From positions 5,749,110 to 5,813,109 of the forward strand of contig NC_066518.1 in assembly GCF_024679095.1 (NCBI RefSeq): a stretch of DNA of 64,000 bases, written 5' to 3'. Each line of letters opens with the position of its first letter. Position 1 is the first letter of the stretch. The position numbers and the translations under genes are program-made. A model generated the notes under the pieces. That model was given only the letters and a program-made list of their open reading frames with translations. It was not told where the DNA came from and made no database searches. Positions 24,248-40,045 of the stretch are shown here, piece by piece. This DNA is from Eriocheir sinensis (Eukaryota; Arthropoda; Malacostraca; Decapoda; Varunidae).

Positions 24248-25845
24248 CAAAACTGACCGGCCCGCCTTTGCTTTGAGGGCAGACCAGAGGAGGACCATGA
24301 GCGCTTCTACTAATGTCGCTGTGCTTCACGGGGCGCGGTCGACACATTTCCGATAGTCCGATAAAATGAATGATTGCAGCCATCTTCACAATCAAATTCT
24401 AGCCAATATGGAGAGCATAAAATATGTTCTGGAATAAACTCTTTAGTATTATAATTCTTAACATGTGCCTCTTATTTCATCCTTCTTAACCCATTTTTAT
24501 TTCTTTATTTCCCCTCATGTCGTATATTCTTCATTTCCTGGTAGTTTTTTCGTTGCCTTTTTAGACCACTCTTGCTCTTCCATTCCTTTTTCTCAGTCCA
24601 TGAATTGTGTTTGCTCGACCTCAGCCTTCTCCAATTGCACCTCCTTCCTCTTCTCACGTCAGCGCTTCCAGACTTTCTCTCTTTCCCTCAGCAGCTCCGT
24701 CGGGTCGCAGAGGGGCAATCTTGCTTCGGACAATCTTGAATGTCTTCAGCCAAGAGCCTTCAACACCAATGCCATTGTTTTATGTAACCAGGACATTTCT
24801 TTACCTCCTCATTTTCCACATCCGCAACCAAGATATCCTCTCTCATGTGTTTTGTATGGAAAAAAAAGAACGTTTGTTTATATCGATAATTATTCACTTC
24901 CACAATTTTTTGTTATCCATTTTCTTAAATCCAGCAGAAAAAGGTTCCATTTAATTAATTTGCGCTTCTAATGAAACATGAATCCTTTATATGCCTTAAT
25001 GACCCAGATCATACAAATAATTACATGGTGATCTCAAAATAACATTTTTTGGCAGCTGTTACTAAAGTCTAACAAAGGCTAACGAGGCTAGAAACCGCTC
25101 ATAATTGACATGTACATAAGGATGACGGACAGTCCGTCAGTCAGTCATTTGACAGCCCTGTCATCCGTCACCCATCCATCAGGTACAACAGTAAAAAACA
25201 TCAAGGTAAAAGAAATTTCGCTCACCGGCTATGAAAGTACAGTACAGATGAGAGGGACTGTGAGAGAGGCTGAGACAGTAATGAAAGGCTTGGAGGCAGG
25301 GAGGGAGGCATATCGCGTAGTGAAGAAAGTACTAACTAAGAAGGTTAGATGAAAGGACAGGGGCGCTGCCTGGGCGCCGTGCACTGATTCCCGCGCGTCG
25401 AGGCGATCACTGCTGACAGAGCCTTTGATGGGTGGGGATCAGACGTCTCGAAGGAGTAAGAGGCTCCCGCTGATCCGATTACGAGTTCTCGGGTCACTAC
25501 ACGGGCCTCACTGATTGAGGTAGAAGGAGCTTGCCGGATTTGATAATTAAGTGAAGACTTTGAGAAACGGTGACGTAAGAGAGTTAAATGAGGCCTGATT
25601 TGCTCGACAGTTTGTTTGAGGTGTTTGTAAGCGTCCACCGGAACGTGTGGCTTCTGCGGCGCTTATACAAGTTGGACCTACGTAAAACTTTTCAGTGGAA
25701 GAGGACGTCTAAATGTCGACGTAGCATATAGTATTCAAAATACATTCAGCGTCTCACGAACTACTGCTACTACTGCTCTTACAACTGCTACTATGAAGTT
25801 GCTGCAGCTGCTCTTACTACTACTTCTACTACTACTACTATCACT

Positions 25846-25975
<130 letters not shown>

Positions 25976-26232
25976 TGATAATGACAACAGTAGCCATAGA
26001 AATAATGAAAATCCTAATAATTATTGTAAGCGTTACACAAGCCGTTTTACTCCCAGTCCGAAAAAAAGTAATATTTGTTAGAAAAATAAATAAAACATGG
26101 CAACAAAAAAGGAAAATAATTCATATTTATAACGACCAGTTCCGTATCTTTCTTGTTTATTGAGAAAAAATAATATTCCGGGAATAGCATTTATGGCCCT
26201 AGACTTTACAATAATACAATATCATATATATT

Positions 26233-26411
<179 letters not shown>

Positions 26412-27362
26412 GAAAGACAACGCTATCAACAACGATTACAATAACAATAATAATGATAATAGTGATGATATCGATTATATTTGCAACAGTAATGATGATG
26501 GTAATTGTGATGATAATGATGATAATAATAAATTAAATGTAATAGTGATAATATCAATAATAATAAAAATCATGACTTCACACACGCAAATGTTAAGCCG
26601 CAAGGACATGACACAACCTTGCCGGACGTGGGAACAATTAACAGCATCACACCCTTCGATCTTTACACGACACGCTTTTAACATTCTATATTCTAAAATG
26701 CCTTCAAAGATATTCCCTCCGCTTCTCCTCGGTCAGTTCTTTTCGTAAACCTTCCGTACAAGTATTACATACATATTGCTTCTCAAAAATCTAATAGTGT
26801 GATGTTTGATTGTGTTTTACATTTTCTCAGCTTGCCGTCTTGATAAATATAAAATTACAAATATAGCTTCAAGATAAAGGATACAACAACCACCAACACG
26901 AACCCCATCATAATCATCACAACTAACAGCACGACCATCACCTCACTACACCACCACCAACACCACCACTGACAACAACAACAACACAAGAGCCAGATAT
27001 TGCATCCCTTTACTTTACCGCCCAGTGACCGACCATCCTATGCACATGCTACAATTTGAACTTATATTAAACATCCAGAGTCCCCATCCTCACCCTGACC
27101 TATAGAGTACCATGTGTTATGATGTGTTCTCCTTCTGACCCCAGCGTCACGCCACTCCCATCCCTGCTTGCGCCCCCCCACCCCCCACCACCACCAGCCA
27201 AGGGTATAGGTCTGGCCCGCCATTCAATCATGCTAAAGATTAAACCGCACAAAAATCACCTCCATTTTTCTATGTCAAACATTTGCAACTCGAGAATTGA
27301 ACATCACCACTCACTCTTGAAACACTTCCCGACTCTTTAGTTTAACGGGTGGTGGAAGGGTT

Positions 27363-27374
27363 GAGTGTGTGTGA

Positions 27375-27463
<89 letters not shown>
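27363..27463. repeat. (GT)n microsatellite
   Basis: A GT run with a few early variants. Confidence 0.96.
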
Positions 27464-27576
27464 ACGTTTCTGGAATCCTGAATTCGTTATCTTTTATTAT
27501 TATTATGCTTGTTGCGTAAATAATGTTCAAACAATATAATAAATTGAACTCTCCTCCCACACACGCACACTCTCCT

Positions 27577-27625
<49 letters not shown>
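27577..27625. repeat. (CA)n microsatellite
   Basis: A pure CA run about 115 bases from an oppositely oriented (GT)n run. CAC/CAA trinucleotides follow at about 27680-27730. Confidence 0.95.
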
Positions 27626-27630
<5 letters not shown>

Positions 27631-27693
27631 ATCAAGGTTATAGCTATCTAACCATGAAAAACAATGGACAACTTCAACAGCAGCACCCTCACC

Positions 27694-27725
<32 letters not shown>

Positions 27726-28268
27726 CGACACAAAGGACAGTTAAGCCCAACACACAGGATTATAAACTTTTCCACTAAGACAAAATATACTGGTTGTTAC
27801 TCCACCATCTTTGTTCGTGAAGTAGGAACTCAATTTCGCGCTTGTTATTGTCACTCTCCCGTTGCTCCCGTCACCCAATTTCTGCAGGCAACGCGAAAAT
27901 TTGAGTCGCATAAGTATGGCGAACAAATTTATATGGAAATGTGGCGCCGAGGCAGTATACAACACGTCTAGCGACTGAGCCTCCCATTGACAGAGGTTCA
28001 AGTTAAGTACTTCGTGGAATGCTGCACTACCTTGCCGTCTAAATTATATTCGTTAAAGTGTTGACTCCCGCCTAAGCCTGAGGAACCTGTAATGAAGACG
28101 CGCTATGCCAGTAATGCCCATAATTATATATACATCATGGTTTACTAATGTTCGTTTGTACGTTCTCGCATCATGCTTACGTCTAGAGGTACAGCATGAG
28201 CGTGATCGACAGCTGTTTGTGCATGGGTGTGGGTGTAGACCTGTGATTGTTGATGCGAGGCCAGGATG

Positions 28269-28405
<137 letters not shown>

Positions 28406-28755
28406 TTCCAGACATTTTCGCAAATCAAATAAGCAGCATAAACACGTTAAGGTTAAGTGCCACTTCCATTATAAGGGAAAATATCCATTCATCACTCCAT
28501 TTGGTTTAACGAGCTTTCTGTCTATGATTTATGATGTAAACGCATGATCTTCCTTGGAAATAAAATGTCAAATTAAAGAAAGTAAATTTCAATTTTCTGT
28601 TTGTTGAGAGTAAAATGTTTCAGGGAAGTGCTTCCAAGTGCCCCACGTTCGCCCATTTTAGCTGACTTTTACGACACTCAGAGAATACGGAAACGCAAAC
28701 TGTAAGTTCCCATGTCTCGGGGACAAATGATAATAGCGGACCGGAGGTTTAAAAA

Positions 28756-28812
28756 AAAGAGAGAGGGAGAAGAAGAAGAAGAAGAAGAAGAAGAAAAAGA
28801 AGAAGAAAATGA
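28756..28812. repeat. (GAA)n-type purine repeat
   Basis: GA then GAA units. Confidence 0.9.
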
Positions 28813-30053
28813 AGGGTAAAGAGCAGTGGCAGTACCTCGCCATTGCCAGAACAATATTCACGCAGAAGAAAAAGAGACATTAGGGAGGATGGTATCGACA
28901 TCTTTTCGCCTTATCAACATTCCATCTGTTCCGTGTCCCCACCGATGCCTTAGTCTGCACCAAAGAAACCTTCATTATCTCCCCTCATCTTTTCCATGTA
29001 TTTTGCGGCTGTTAACAACAAACCTTATTCTCTTCCCCTCTTTAAGACAACCCTGCACAGAATTTGTTGCCCTCTGTAATGCAATCCCGATCGCTTCCCT
29101 AACGGAGGAGCGAGCGCTTATCTTCACTTCTTTATCCCCAATAACGGTAAACTCTCCAGTAGACTTTGGCTATTCTATTTTTCCTTCTTTACAACACTGT
29201 TTTCAGTAGCGAATCTTGATGGTGGTTCAGTGATAGACGCCGGTGTTTTATTTTTCATTCCTGATCCTGCTACTTTTTTTTTAAACCCTGCATTTTGAAA
29301 ACTGCTTTGACGACCTTACAACCTTATTTGACTACGCATTATTTTTGCTTAGCCGGTTTGGAACAGATATTTGCGCCCTTTTTTATCTATTTCGTTGTAC
29401 CCTTAACTGCCTATTCTTTAATCGATAAAAAAATATTTTACAGAATATTTTGCCTACTCTCAATTTTGTTGAAAGTGATTATTATTTCCCCGTAGTGAAT
29501 CATCACATCGTTCATTTGTCTTCCGGCATTTTTTTTTCATCATTCGCAGCAGTATATTGCTTGTGTTCATAATAATGAAAGTATGGCAATTGTATTAGTC
29601 ACGAGCTGATACACAGATAAGGCCTCGTGGACGCTGTCCACTGCGTTATGGAAATGAAAGGTTAAACTGAAAATAATAAAAAGCATTGCACTACGCTACA
29701 ACACTCTAGTGTTCTATATATTTTTAATCGGGATATCTATATGCACAAAAGTAATATGAACTATCGCGTTCCATATATTAAAAAATGATTGTGTCCCATC
29801 AGTGCCTGGCGGGGAGGGGAGAGCAGAGCGCCGCTTTTCCCTGCACGGACACTGAAAGCCACTTTGCACGGCTCCTACACGCGCACGCCCTACGCCGAGC
29901 AGCGCCTCCACAATGTTATAAATACATCGTTTTTATGTACACTCTGCAACATCTATATTCAATTTCTGAACAAAACTTCCACTAATTACGAAAACTTGGC
30001 GAGCCCCGATAATTTAATACATAAAGTTGACGGTCTAGACGACCTTTGGACCC

Positions 30054-30054
<1 letters not shown>
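28813..30054. other. Spacer, no gene recognised
   Basis: AT-rich DNA with a 127-codon open frame (28826-29209) and a GC-rich patch (29800-29910). I recognise neither. Confidence 0.45.

Positions 30055-30114
<60 letters not shown>
30055..30114. repeat. (CA)n microsatellite
   Basis: A pure CA run. A purine-rich AAGAAC/AGCAG tract follows at about 30180-30530. Confidence 0.96.
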
Positions 30115-30119
<5 letters not shown>

Positions 30120-31259
30120 ATTCAAACATACATACATTTACAAGGGAAAAGGTCAGGCCAATGTTTTTCCCAGCATACTATAACAGGAGGAGCAGGCAGA
30201 AGAGGAGGAATAGTTGATTGTGTTGGTGGCCGTGGAGAAAAGAGGAGGGAGGAAAGATGTTAAGGACGAGGACAACAAAGGAAAGAAAAACACCAACAAG
30301 AATTTCATCAACTGCATCAACAACAATATAATGATGATAATGATGATACAAAAAGAAGAAAATGGAGAAGTAGAATAGAAGGACGATGATAGATAAAATA
30401 GAAGTAGCAGTAGTTGAAGAAGAACAAAAACAAGAGCATGAAGAGCAAGAGGAGAGTCAAGAACAAGAACCAGAACAAAAAAAGAACGGGAACCAGAACA
30501 AGCAGAACAAGATCAAGAAGCAAAGAGTACCACCACCTATATCACCCCTAAGAGGAGCATGAAGTAGGGACAGCAGCAGCAGCATCCCAGCGAAGGAGCA
30601 GGCGAAGAAGGTTGGCTGCCCAGCGTGGAGCTTGGCGTGTGTGGTGGCTCCGGTGATGGGATGAGGCCCGTGGGAAGACGGCCTCTCTCGCTCCGCCGCA
30701 CCGCCACCTTTTCCTACAATCATTGTCCTGTGATGTGCTGGACCCCAATGCGAAGGACGGCAGGTACGGAGGAGCAGGGGAAGAGAAGACCCTCACCTCT
30801 GTGGCAGAAATACGACCCGTTGCCACCACCACCGCCAACACATCCACGAATGGCTCCTCCTCCCTATCTACCAACAACTCACAAAAACAACACCAGGAGA
30901 TATGTTTTCAAAGCATGCGATTGTGGGCTTTAAATTACTTGAATTACTTGAGATGCCCTGATTACTGCCTCGGCGACACCTTGGAATTCTGGGTCTGAGC
31001 GTGCGGGTGGGTGGTCTTCAGGAGTAAAATCACTCCAACAAAAATTACATCCCTTCAACCTCCAGAACAGCTGACGCGAGAGCTATATGAATGACCATAA
31101 AAACAATAATTCCTCGTCTGGCGTCGTACCTGATTCCCCACTTGCTGACTCTGTTTGCTAGAGCGGAAAATAATATTTTCCACGAGTCTTCACTATTTTT
31201 TTCCAGTCTGCAGTTAATAGGCTTTCCTAGGGCAGTAAAGCTTCATTGCATTAGCCAGC

Positions 31260-31286
<27 letters not shown>
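31260..31286. repeat. Poly-A run
   Basis: A homopolymer of about 27 A. I could not identify a retroelement upstream of it, so it is not assigned as a tail. Confidence 0.85.
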
Positions 31287-31290
<4 letters not shown>

Positions 31291-32010
31291 TCAAAAAATT
31301 AACAAAAAAAAGCATACTGGAAAAGCATCACTCTTGCACCACGTCGCCGTTACCAAGAAAGTTAATAACATTAAAACGGGACGTCCATACTTCATAACTG
31401 TGCCCTCCCAGACAGCCTCAAAGGTGTATCGTTGTGACAGGAAAGAAACATACAACTGCATCTAATGTGATATTTCACTATAGCGATCCACCTGCAAATT
31501 CCAATCTCCTCACACTGGGTTTTTTTTATCAATAACTGGTAAAATCTACAGCTAACGTAAATTACTTTTCTTTCAATAAAGACACTCAAAACACAGGAGT
31601 AGGTCGCAAGAGAGAAGATAAATAGATTTTGGAATCCGTCCATCTAAGCTGCTTTCTCTTTTTATTTTATGGAGCAGAAAGATCAAAGGCTTTTCTATTC
31701 CATTTATTTGTTTCCTTTCGCCTCCTATCTACTTTCCACTTGTTCTGCCCAGAGTGAGCGTCGCAATGGAGACACTGCAACACCGAATGGTTTGACAAAT
31801 GGCATTGTATGTGAGATTAGTTTTCTGTATATTAAATCAATTTACAATAGAGAAGCAATTAATTGAGTGGATTATTTTATTTTATGGGGTGTAGCCTTGG
31901 CGCTGCATATTGCCTCAGTTAACTCATATTCCTACACTGCACACCACGCCTAGCATCACCACTATGCTTTCACCTCACGCTATCACGCACCCTCAATGCT
32001 ACGAACCATA

Positions 32011-33330
32011 CCAGCCTCACGAGTCAAAACCCAGCCTCACGAATCAAAAATCAGCCTCATGAATGAAAAAACAGCCTCACGAATAAAAGAAAACCAGCCT
32101 CACGAATCAAAAACCAGCCTCTCGAATAAAAAACCAGCCTCACGAATCAAAAACCAGCCTCAAGAATCAAAAACCAGCCTCACGAATCAAAAACCAGCCT
32201 CCCGAATCAAAAAACACCCTCGCGAATCAAAAACCACCCTCCCGAATCAAAAACCAGCCTCATGAATCAAAAACCAGCCTCACGAATCAAAAACCAGCCT
32301 CATGAATCAAAAACCAGCCTCGCGAATCAAAAACCAGCCTCATGAATCAAAAACCAGCCTCGCGAATCAAAAACCAGCCTCATGAATCAAAAACCAGCCT
32401 CACGAATCAAAAACCAGCCTCATGAATCAAAAACCAGCCTCGCGAATCAAAAACCAGCCTCATGAATCAAAAACCAGCCTCACGAATCAAAAACCAGCCT
32501 CACGAATCAAAAACCAGCCTCACGAATCAAAAACCAGCCTCACGAATCAAAAACCAGCCTCACGAATCAAAAACCAGCCTCATGAATCAAAAACCAGCCT
32601 CATGAATCAAAAACCAGCCTCACGAATCAAAAACCAGCCTCATGAATCAAAAACCAGCCTCACGAATCAAAAACCAGCCTCATGAATCAAAAACCAGCCT
32701 CACGAATCAAAAACCAGCCTCACGAATCAAAAACCAGCCTCAAGAATCAAAAACCAGCCTCACGAATCAAAAACCAGCCTCACGAATCAAAAACCAGCCT
32801 CACGAATCAAAAACCAGCCTCACGAATCAAAAACCAGCCTCACGAATCAAAAACCAGCCTCACGAATCAAAAACTAGCCTCGCAAATCAAAAACCAGCCT
32901 CGCAAATTAATAACCAGCCTCACGAATCAAAAACCAGCCTCACGAATCAAAAACCAGCCTCACGAATCAAAAACCAGCCTCACGAATCAAAAACCAGCCT
33001 CATGAATCAAAAACCAGCCTCACGAATCAAAAACCAGCCTCAAGAATAAAAAACCAGCCTCACGAATCAAAAACCAGCCTCATGAATCAAAAACCAGCCT
33101 CATGAATCAAAAACCAGCCTCATGAATCAAAAACCAGCCTCATGAATCAAAAAACAGCCTCACGAATCAAAAACCACCCTCACGAATCAAAAACCACCCT
33201 CACGAATCAAAAAACAGCTTCAAGAATAAAAAACCAGCCTCACGAATCAAAAACTAGCCTCGCGAATCAAAAACCAGCCTCGCGAATCAATAACCAGCCT
33301 CATGAATCAAAAAACAGCCTCGCAAATCAA
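32011..33330 (+). repeat. 20-bp minisatellite, about 66 copies
   Basis: Head-to-tail copies of CACGAATCAAAAACCAGCCT fill about 1.3 kb with very few length changes. The first and last few units are more diverged, which is usual for arrays that homogenise internally. Variants cluster at the first four bases (CACG, CATG, CGCG, CAAG), as expected if CpG decay drives much of the change. No plus-strand frame meets a stop in most of the array. Because 20 is not a multiple of three, every frame gives the same 20-residue cycle built from NQKPAS-RIKNQPHESKTSLT. The long open frames here are therefore a by-product of the unit. Confidence 0.97.
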
Positions 33331-33510
33331 AAAAACACATCACACTGCCCCTACAACACGCCAAATCATAGCAGTCCATGTACCCACCCACGCCAACCTC
33401 AGCTTCTTGGCTACCTATGATGAAAACCTCCCAATAAATCTTCCACCTCGATGCTCCCTCAAGGACAAACACGAACCACAGAATCCACGAAAATATTTGT
33501 GTGGGACGTA

Positions 33511-33544
33511 TAAGAAAGAAAGAAAGAAAGAAAGAAAGCGAGCG

Positions 33545-33622
<78 letters not shown>

Positions 33623-33649
33623 GAGAGAGAAGAGAGAGAGAGAGAGGTG

Positions 33650-33746
<97 letters not shown>
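33511..33746. repeat. (GAAA)n-(GA)n followed by (TC)n, inverted
   Basis: GAAA and GAGC tetramers lead into a GA run (33548-33646, with one CGAGAGAGAAG irregularity). Then come six non-repeat bases (GTGTAA) and a TC run (33653-33746). The two arms are reverse complements, so each strand could fold into a hairpin with a stem of about 90 bp. Confidence 0.95.
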
Positions 33747-33748
<2 letters not shown>

Positions 33749-33967
33749 GTGACGAGCTCTATTTGAATCATTAGCGTAGGCTTCCTGAGTCCCTTTATTC
33801 GGAGGTTATTAACTTCATTGACGAGGAAAATCAGTGTTAACATAATCAGTAAGTCGCTTCTCCTCTACTTAATTCTGGAATGTGATTTAACAACGCATAA
33901 GTTTGTGTTTTTGGAGTCATGGAAATAATGTATACGAGATATTATTAACAGTAGTCGCCAGTAGGGC

Positions 33968-33998
<31 letters not shown>

Positions 33999-34619
33999 AA
34001 CGCGGCCATTTCATGAAAGTTGGTTACCATTCTCAGAAAAGTTCGGATCTGGCACTGCTAATATCAAAAGTAAATGTGTAATGTTAGATATAAAAATACA
34101 GGCTTGAAATGAAGGGAAGGGGTGGAGCCTGCAGTTCAAGGCTAGTTTTAATTTTGGAAGGCTTAGCGGGAGGTCCCTTGCGTCAGGTGGCGGGGAGATA
34201 ATGGGACAGGGAGAGGGGAGTGGAAATGAGTGAAAATGATAAAGAAAACAAATGGTGTCTATATGAGCATCGAATAACTAAAACAAGTCTATAAAAAGAG
34301 AAAGCACACCAAACTAAAAAAAAAAAAAAAATAGGCGTCACTGCTCTGAAAAAGGCGAAAAAAAAAGCAGGAAACAACGAAACGAAATGAATTGGATATC
34401 TCTAACGATTCTCCTTTTTTCATAGTATCATACAAGCTGGATTTTTCCTCTCTCTTTCTCCCTCTTTCTCTCGCAGCCCTTCCCGCCGTCCGTTGAAAAA
34501 AAGGCGTAAAAAAAAGAAGTCATAGGAGCCACAATAAAGGAGTCTACCCCAGGAGAAATAAAAACTGTGACAAACGGAGTAAAAGAATAGAAGGAAAACG
34601 GGTACAATAGAAACCAACA
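33747..34619. other. Spacer, no gene recognised
   Basis: AT-rich, with a poly-T run (33969-33990) and T/C- or A/G-rich patches. Confidence 0.5.
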
Positions 34620-34639
34620 GTGAGTTCAGAAAAATTGAA

Positions 34640-35135
34640 AGGGGATGAAGCGTGGAAAAGAAGGTCGAGATCAGATTATGGCTATCACGGCGGAAAGTGG
34701 AGCCGACTGAGGGAACGAGAAGGGGAGGGAGGGAGTCAGGACGGAGCAGGGACGGCAGAGATGGAGAAAGGAAGCAGGGGAGAGGTGATGGGATGGAAAA
34801 GAAGTTAAAGGTATGGAGAAAAGGAGGAGAGGACAACATTATAAGAGGTGAAGGCAGCTGTGAAGAGACGAGAAGGGGAGAAAGGCGGGACATCGAATGG
34901 ACGGCAGGAGGACAAGTGATGGGGATGAAAAAGAAGTTAAAGCTGTGGAAAGGAGGAAACGACAATATCAGAAGTTAAGGCAGCTGTGAGGAGACGCAAA
35001 GAGGAGAAAGACAGGACAGAGAATGGACGGAAGATGTGGTGGGATAAAAAGAAATAAGCTAAGAGTATAGAGAGCAGGAGGAGGATGCGATGAAAAAGAA
35101 GCTAAATGTGTGGAAAGGAGGAGGAGGGGCATCAA
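34640..35135. repeat. Degenerate purine-rich tandem array
   Basis: Landmarks ATGGAAAAGAAGTTAAAG (34793), ATGAAAAAGAAGTTAAAGC (34924) and ATGAAAAAGAAGCTAAATG (35089) recur. AGGCAGCTGTGAAGAGACG (near 34852) and AGGCAGCTGTGAGGAGACG (near 34978) lie between them. This gives about three diverged copies of 125-165 bases, plus a looser one before 34793. Confidence 0.65.
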
Positions 35136-37648
<2,513 letters not shown>

Positions 37649-37766
37649 CATAGATTTACATAGAAAATCAGACCACACAGACCCCATGGTCCAGACTTGG
37701 TGGTCTGTCCTTAAACCTAAGTGATTTTACATTAATCAGAAGACTCCAAAACGTTGCATTTCTACT

Positions 37767-38366
37767 CTAGTTGATATTAAGTTGAAGGAAGTGACGGTCG
37801 AGCTTATTTTTGAAGGAGTCAATCGTGTTACACTGGACCACTGACGGTGGAAGCTTATTCCATTCTCGCACTACAACGTTGGTGAAGAAAAATTTGGTGC
37901 AGTCTGAATTTACTTGTCTACATCTGAGTTTTACGCCATTGTTCCTCGTGCGCAAAGTGTCATCGATCATAAACAATGTTGATCTGTCTACATTCGTGAA
38001 ACCATTAAGTATTTTAAAACATTCGATCAGTTTTCCTCGGAGGCGACGTTTCTCAAGAGAGAACATGGTAGAAAGCCTTTCTTCGTAGGATTTGTTGCGC
38101 AAGGAAGGGATCATTTTCGTTGCCCGACGCTGAACACCTTCTAATTTAGCAATATCCTTTGCATGGTGGGGAGACCAAAATTGTACCGCATATTCCAAGT
38201 GGGGTCTGACTAAACTGTTGTAGAGCGGGAGTATTACATCTTTATTCTTGAATACAAAGTTTCTTTTAATGAAGCCCAACATTCTGTTCGCTTTATTTGC
38301 TGCATCGATGCATTTCTGTGATAATTTGAGGTTTGACGCGATTTTGACCCCAAGTCTTTGACGCAT
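37767..38366 (-). pseudogene. LINE ORF2 RT C-terminal region
   Basis: The C-terminal part of the LINE ORF2 continues in a new frame. It carries VKIASNLKLSQKC, LPLYNSLVRPHLEYAVQFWS, IAKLEGVQRRATKMIP, and FFFTNVVVREWNKLPPSVVQ with a final DSFKNKLDRHF. These are the conserved thumb and C-terminal features of CR1-group ORF2 proteins. The first five residues of the open frame are out of frame. The junction to the RT frame is a run of four G (minus strand) at 38348-38351, one short of the expected length. The true ORF2 stop is at 37767. Confidence 0.85.
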
Positions 38367-39690
38367 TGAACGCTTTTGAGTTTAACGCCGCGCATTTCGT
38401 ATTCGAACTTCTTATTCCTCGTTCCAACTTGAAGGACCTGGCACTTGTCTACGTTAAAGGGCATCTCCCATCTCTCCGACCAAGCTGAAATTTTGTGCAA
38501 ATCCTCTTGGAGGCTTTGCCTGTCTTCGTCAGTGAGAACCGAGTTGCCAATCTTTGTGTCGTCTGCAAATTTACTAATGCGGTTATTGAGTCCAACATCC
38601 ACGTCGTTGATGTAAATAATGAAGAGCACTGGGCCAAGGACCGAGCCCTGAGGGACGCCACTAGTGACAGGCGCCCACTCTGAGTTAAATCCGTCAATCA
38701 CTACTCTTTGTTGTCTGTTGCTCAACCAATTCGCGATCCATTGGTTTACTTGACTGTCAATACCTATTTGCTTTAATTTGTAAAGTAATTTATGATGCGG
38801 GACTTTATCAAACGCTTTCTGGAAATCAAGATAGACTACGTCCAGTGATTTGGTTACGTCATAAACAGTGAAGAGGTCGTTATAAAAGGTTAATAGGTTT
38901 GATAGGCAGGATCTTTTGTTTCGGAAGCCATGTTGTGAGTCCCCAATCAATGAGTGGCTTTCAAGGTAATTCACAATTTTGTCTCTAATTATGCCCTCAA
39001 GTAGCTTACCTACAACCGAAGTTAGACTAATGGGCCTGTAATTACCTGGTACTTTTTTGTCTCCTTTCTTGAAAATCGGTGTCACGTTAGCCTTTTTCCA
39101 ATCTGAAGGGACGATGCCTTGTCGCAAGGACATATTGAATACGGTTGTGAGGGAGGAGAGTATTTCACTCTTTGTTTCTTTCAGCAGAGTTGGATATACT
39201 TTATCAGGTCCAGGACTTTTATTTGTTTTAAGTGAATGGAGAGCTTTAAGGACTTCATCGGTTGTTATTTCAAAATTAGACAATGCATGCTCGAGATTTA
39301 CAATAGTACTGGTGTTGGTGGTAGCGAGAGGAAGACTGTTAGTATTAAACACCGAGGAAAAGTAATTGTTTAAGAGGTTTGCAATGTGTTGGCTGTCAGT
39401 CACTAGTGCACCGTCGCTGTTTGTTAAAGGTCCAATACCACTTTTGATCGCCTTTCTGTTGTTTATGTAACTGAAGAAAGATTTCGGATTATTTTTACAG
39501 TTGGCTGCAATATTTTCTTCGTATCTACGCTTTGCCTGACCTACTAGTCTTTTTACTCGTCGCCTGGCATCATTATAAAGTCTAATGTTTTCGGGCGTGC
39601 TTTGTTCTTTCTTTAACCTGTAAAACAATTTTCTCTCATTGACTGATTGTTTAATTTCGCTATTAAACCACGGTGGGCATTAGTGTTAAT
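38234..39690 (-). CDS. LINE ORF2 reverse transcriptase
   Basis: The frame is open for 464 codons from the Met at 39628 and, by homology, begins at about 39690 in the linker. Residues counted from that Met are NPKSFFSYI (48-55), the SPGPD block (138-142), NYRPISL (196-202), QHGFRNKRS (232-240), YLDFQKAFD with the first catalytic Asp (266-274), GVPQGSVLGP (324-333) and FADD with the catalytic Asp pair (354-357). WSERWEMPFNVDKC follows. All key residues of a non-LTR RT are present. It copies LINE RNA into DNA at the nicked target. The frame breaks at 38348-38351 after VKDLG, and residues after about 427 are out of frame. Confidence 0.9.
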
Positions 39691-40014
39691 TCGCTTCTCG
39701 CACAAGGGGACGAATGTGTTCTGCTGAGTGAGTAAGTGATTTTTAAGGCTTAGCCAGGCTTCCTCTACGTTGCCGTCATCTGATAGTTGTATTTCTGTTA
39801 GTTTTTGTCGGATTTCTACGAAGTTAGCTCTTTTGAAATTGGGCACCTTTACTTTATTTTCAGTCACTGATGATTGAGCTTTAATGTCGACGCGCACTAA
39901 TTTATGATCGCAAGAACCGAGGTGTTCTCCTACCGTGACACTACTGACTAGGTTATCTTGGGTCGTTATAACAAGGTCGAGTATATTATTTTGTCGAGTT
40001 GCCTCAGAAACCAT
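39613..40014 (-). pseudogene. LINE ORF2 endonuclease C-terminal part and linker start
   Basis: This frame contains NNILDLVITTQDNLV and the last endonuclease block, LGSCDHKLVRVDI, whose D-H pair corresponds to the S-D-H motif of AP endonucleases. The linker (KVPNFKRANFVEIRQKL) follows. After the linker word INTNAH the frame fails at 39675-39677, where a run of three G (plus strand) is one base shorter than the family needs. The last 20 or so residues of the open frame are out of frame and meaningless. Confidence 0.85.
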
Positions 40015-40045
40015 TTGGCTTAGATAATTTTCTTCTAGAAATTGA

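Larger units (their letters stand above)
22701..25845. other. Spacer, no gene recognised
   Basis: This stretch holds two small tandem repeats, noted separately, and otherwise unremarkable AT-rich DNA. Open frames at 24465-24971 and 25345-25638 have no recognisable content. Confidence 0.45.

Noticed and set aside
31260..31286. Poly-A tail of a processed retrocopy
   Set aside because: No gene-like or LINE/SINE-like sequence was recognised immediately upstream on either strand.
32422..33049. Repeat-protein genes NQKPASRIKNQPHESKTSLT
   Set aside because: The same peptide cycle appears in all three frames because of the 20-base unit. Starts occur only where a unit carries CATG, and there is no gene structure.
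32011..33330. CRISPR-like array
   Set aside because: The 20-bp units are directly adjacent with no unique spacers, and the surroundings are eukaryotic repeat DNA. It is a minisatellite.
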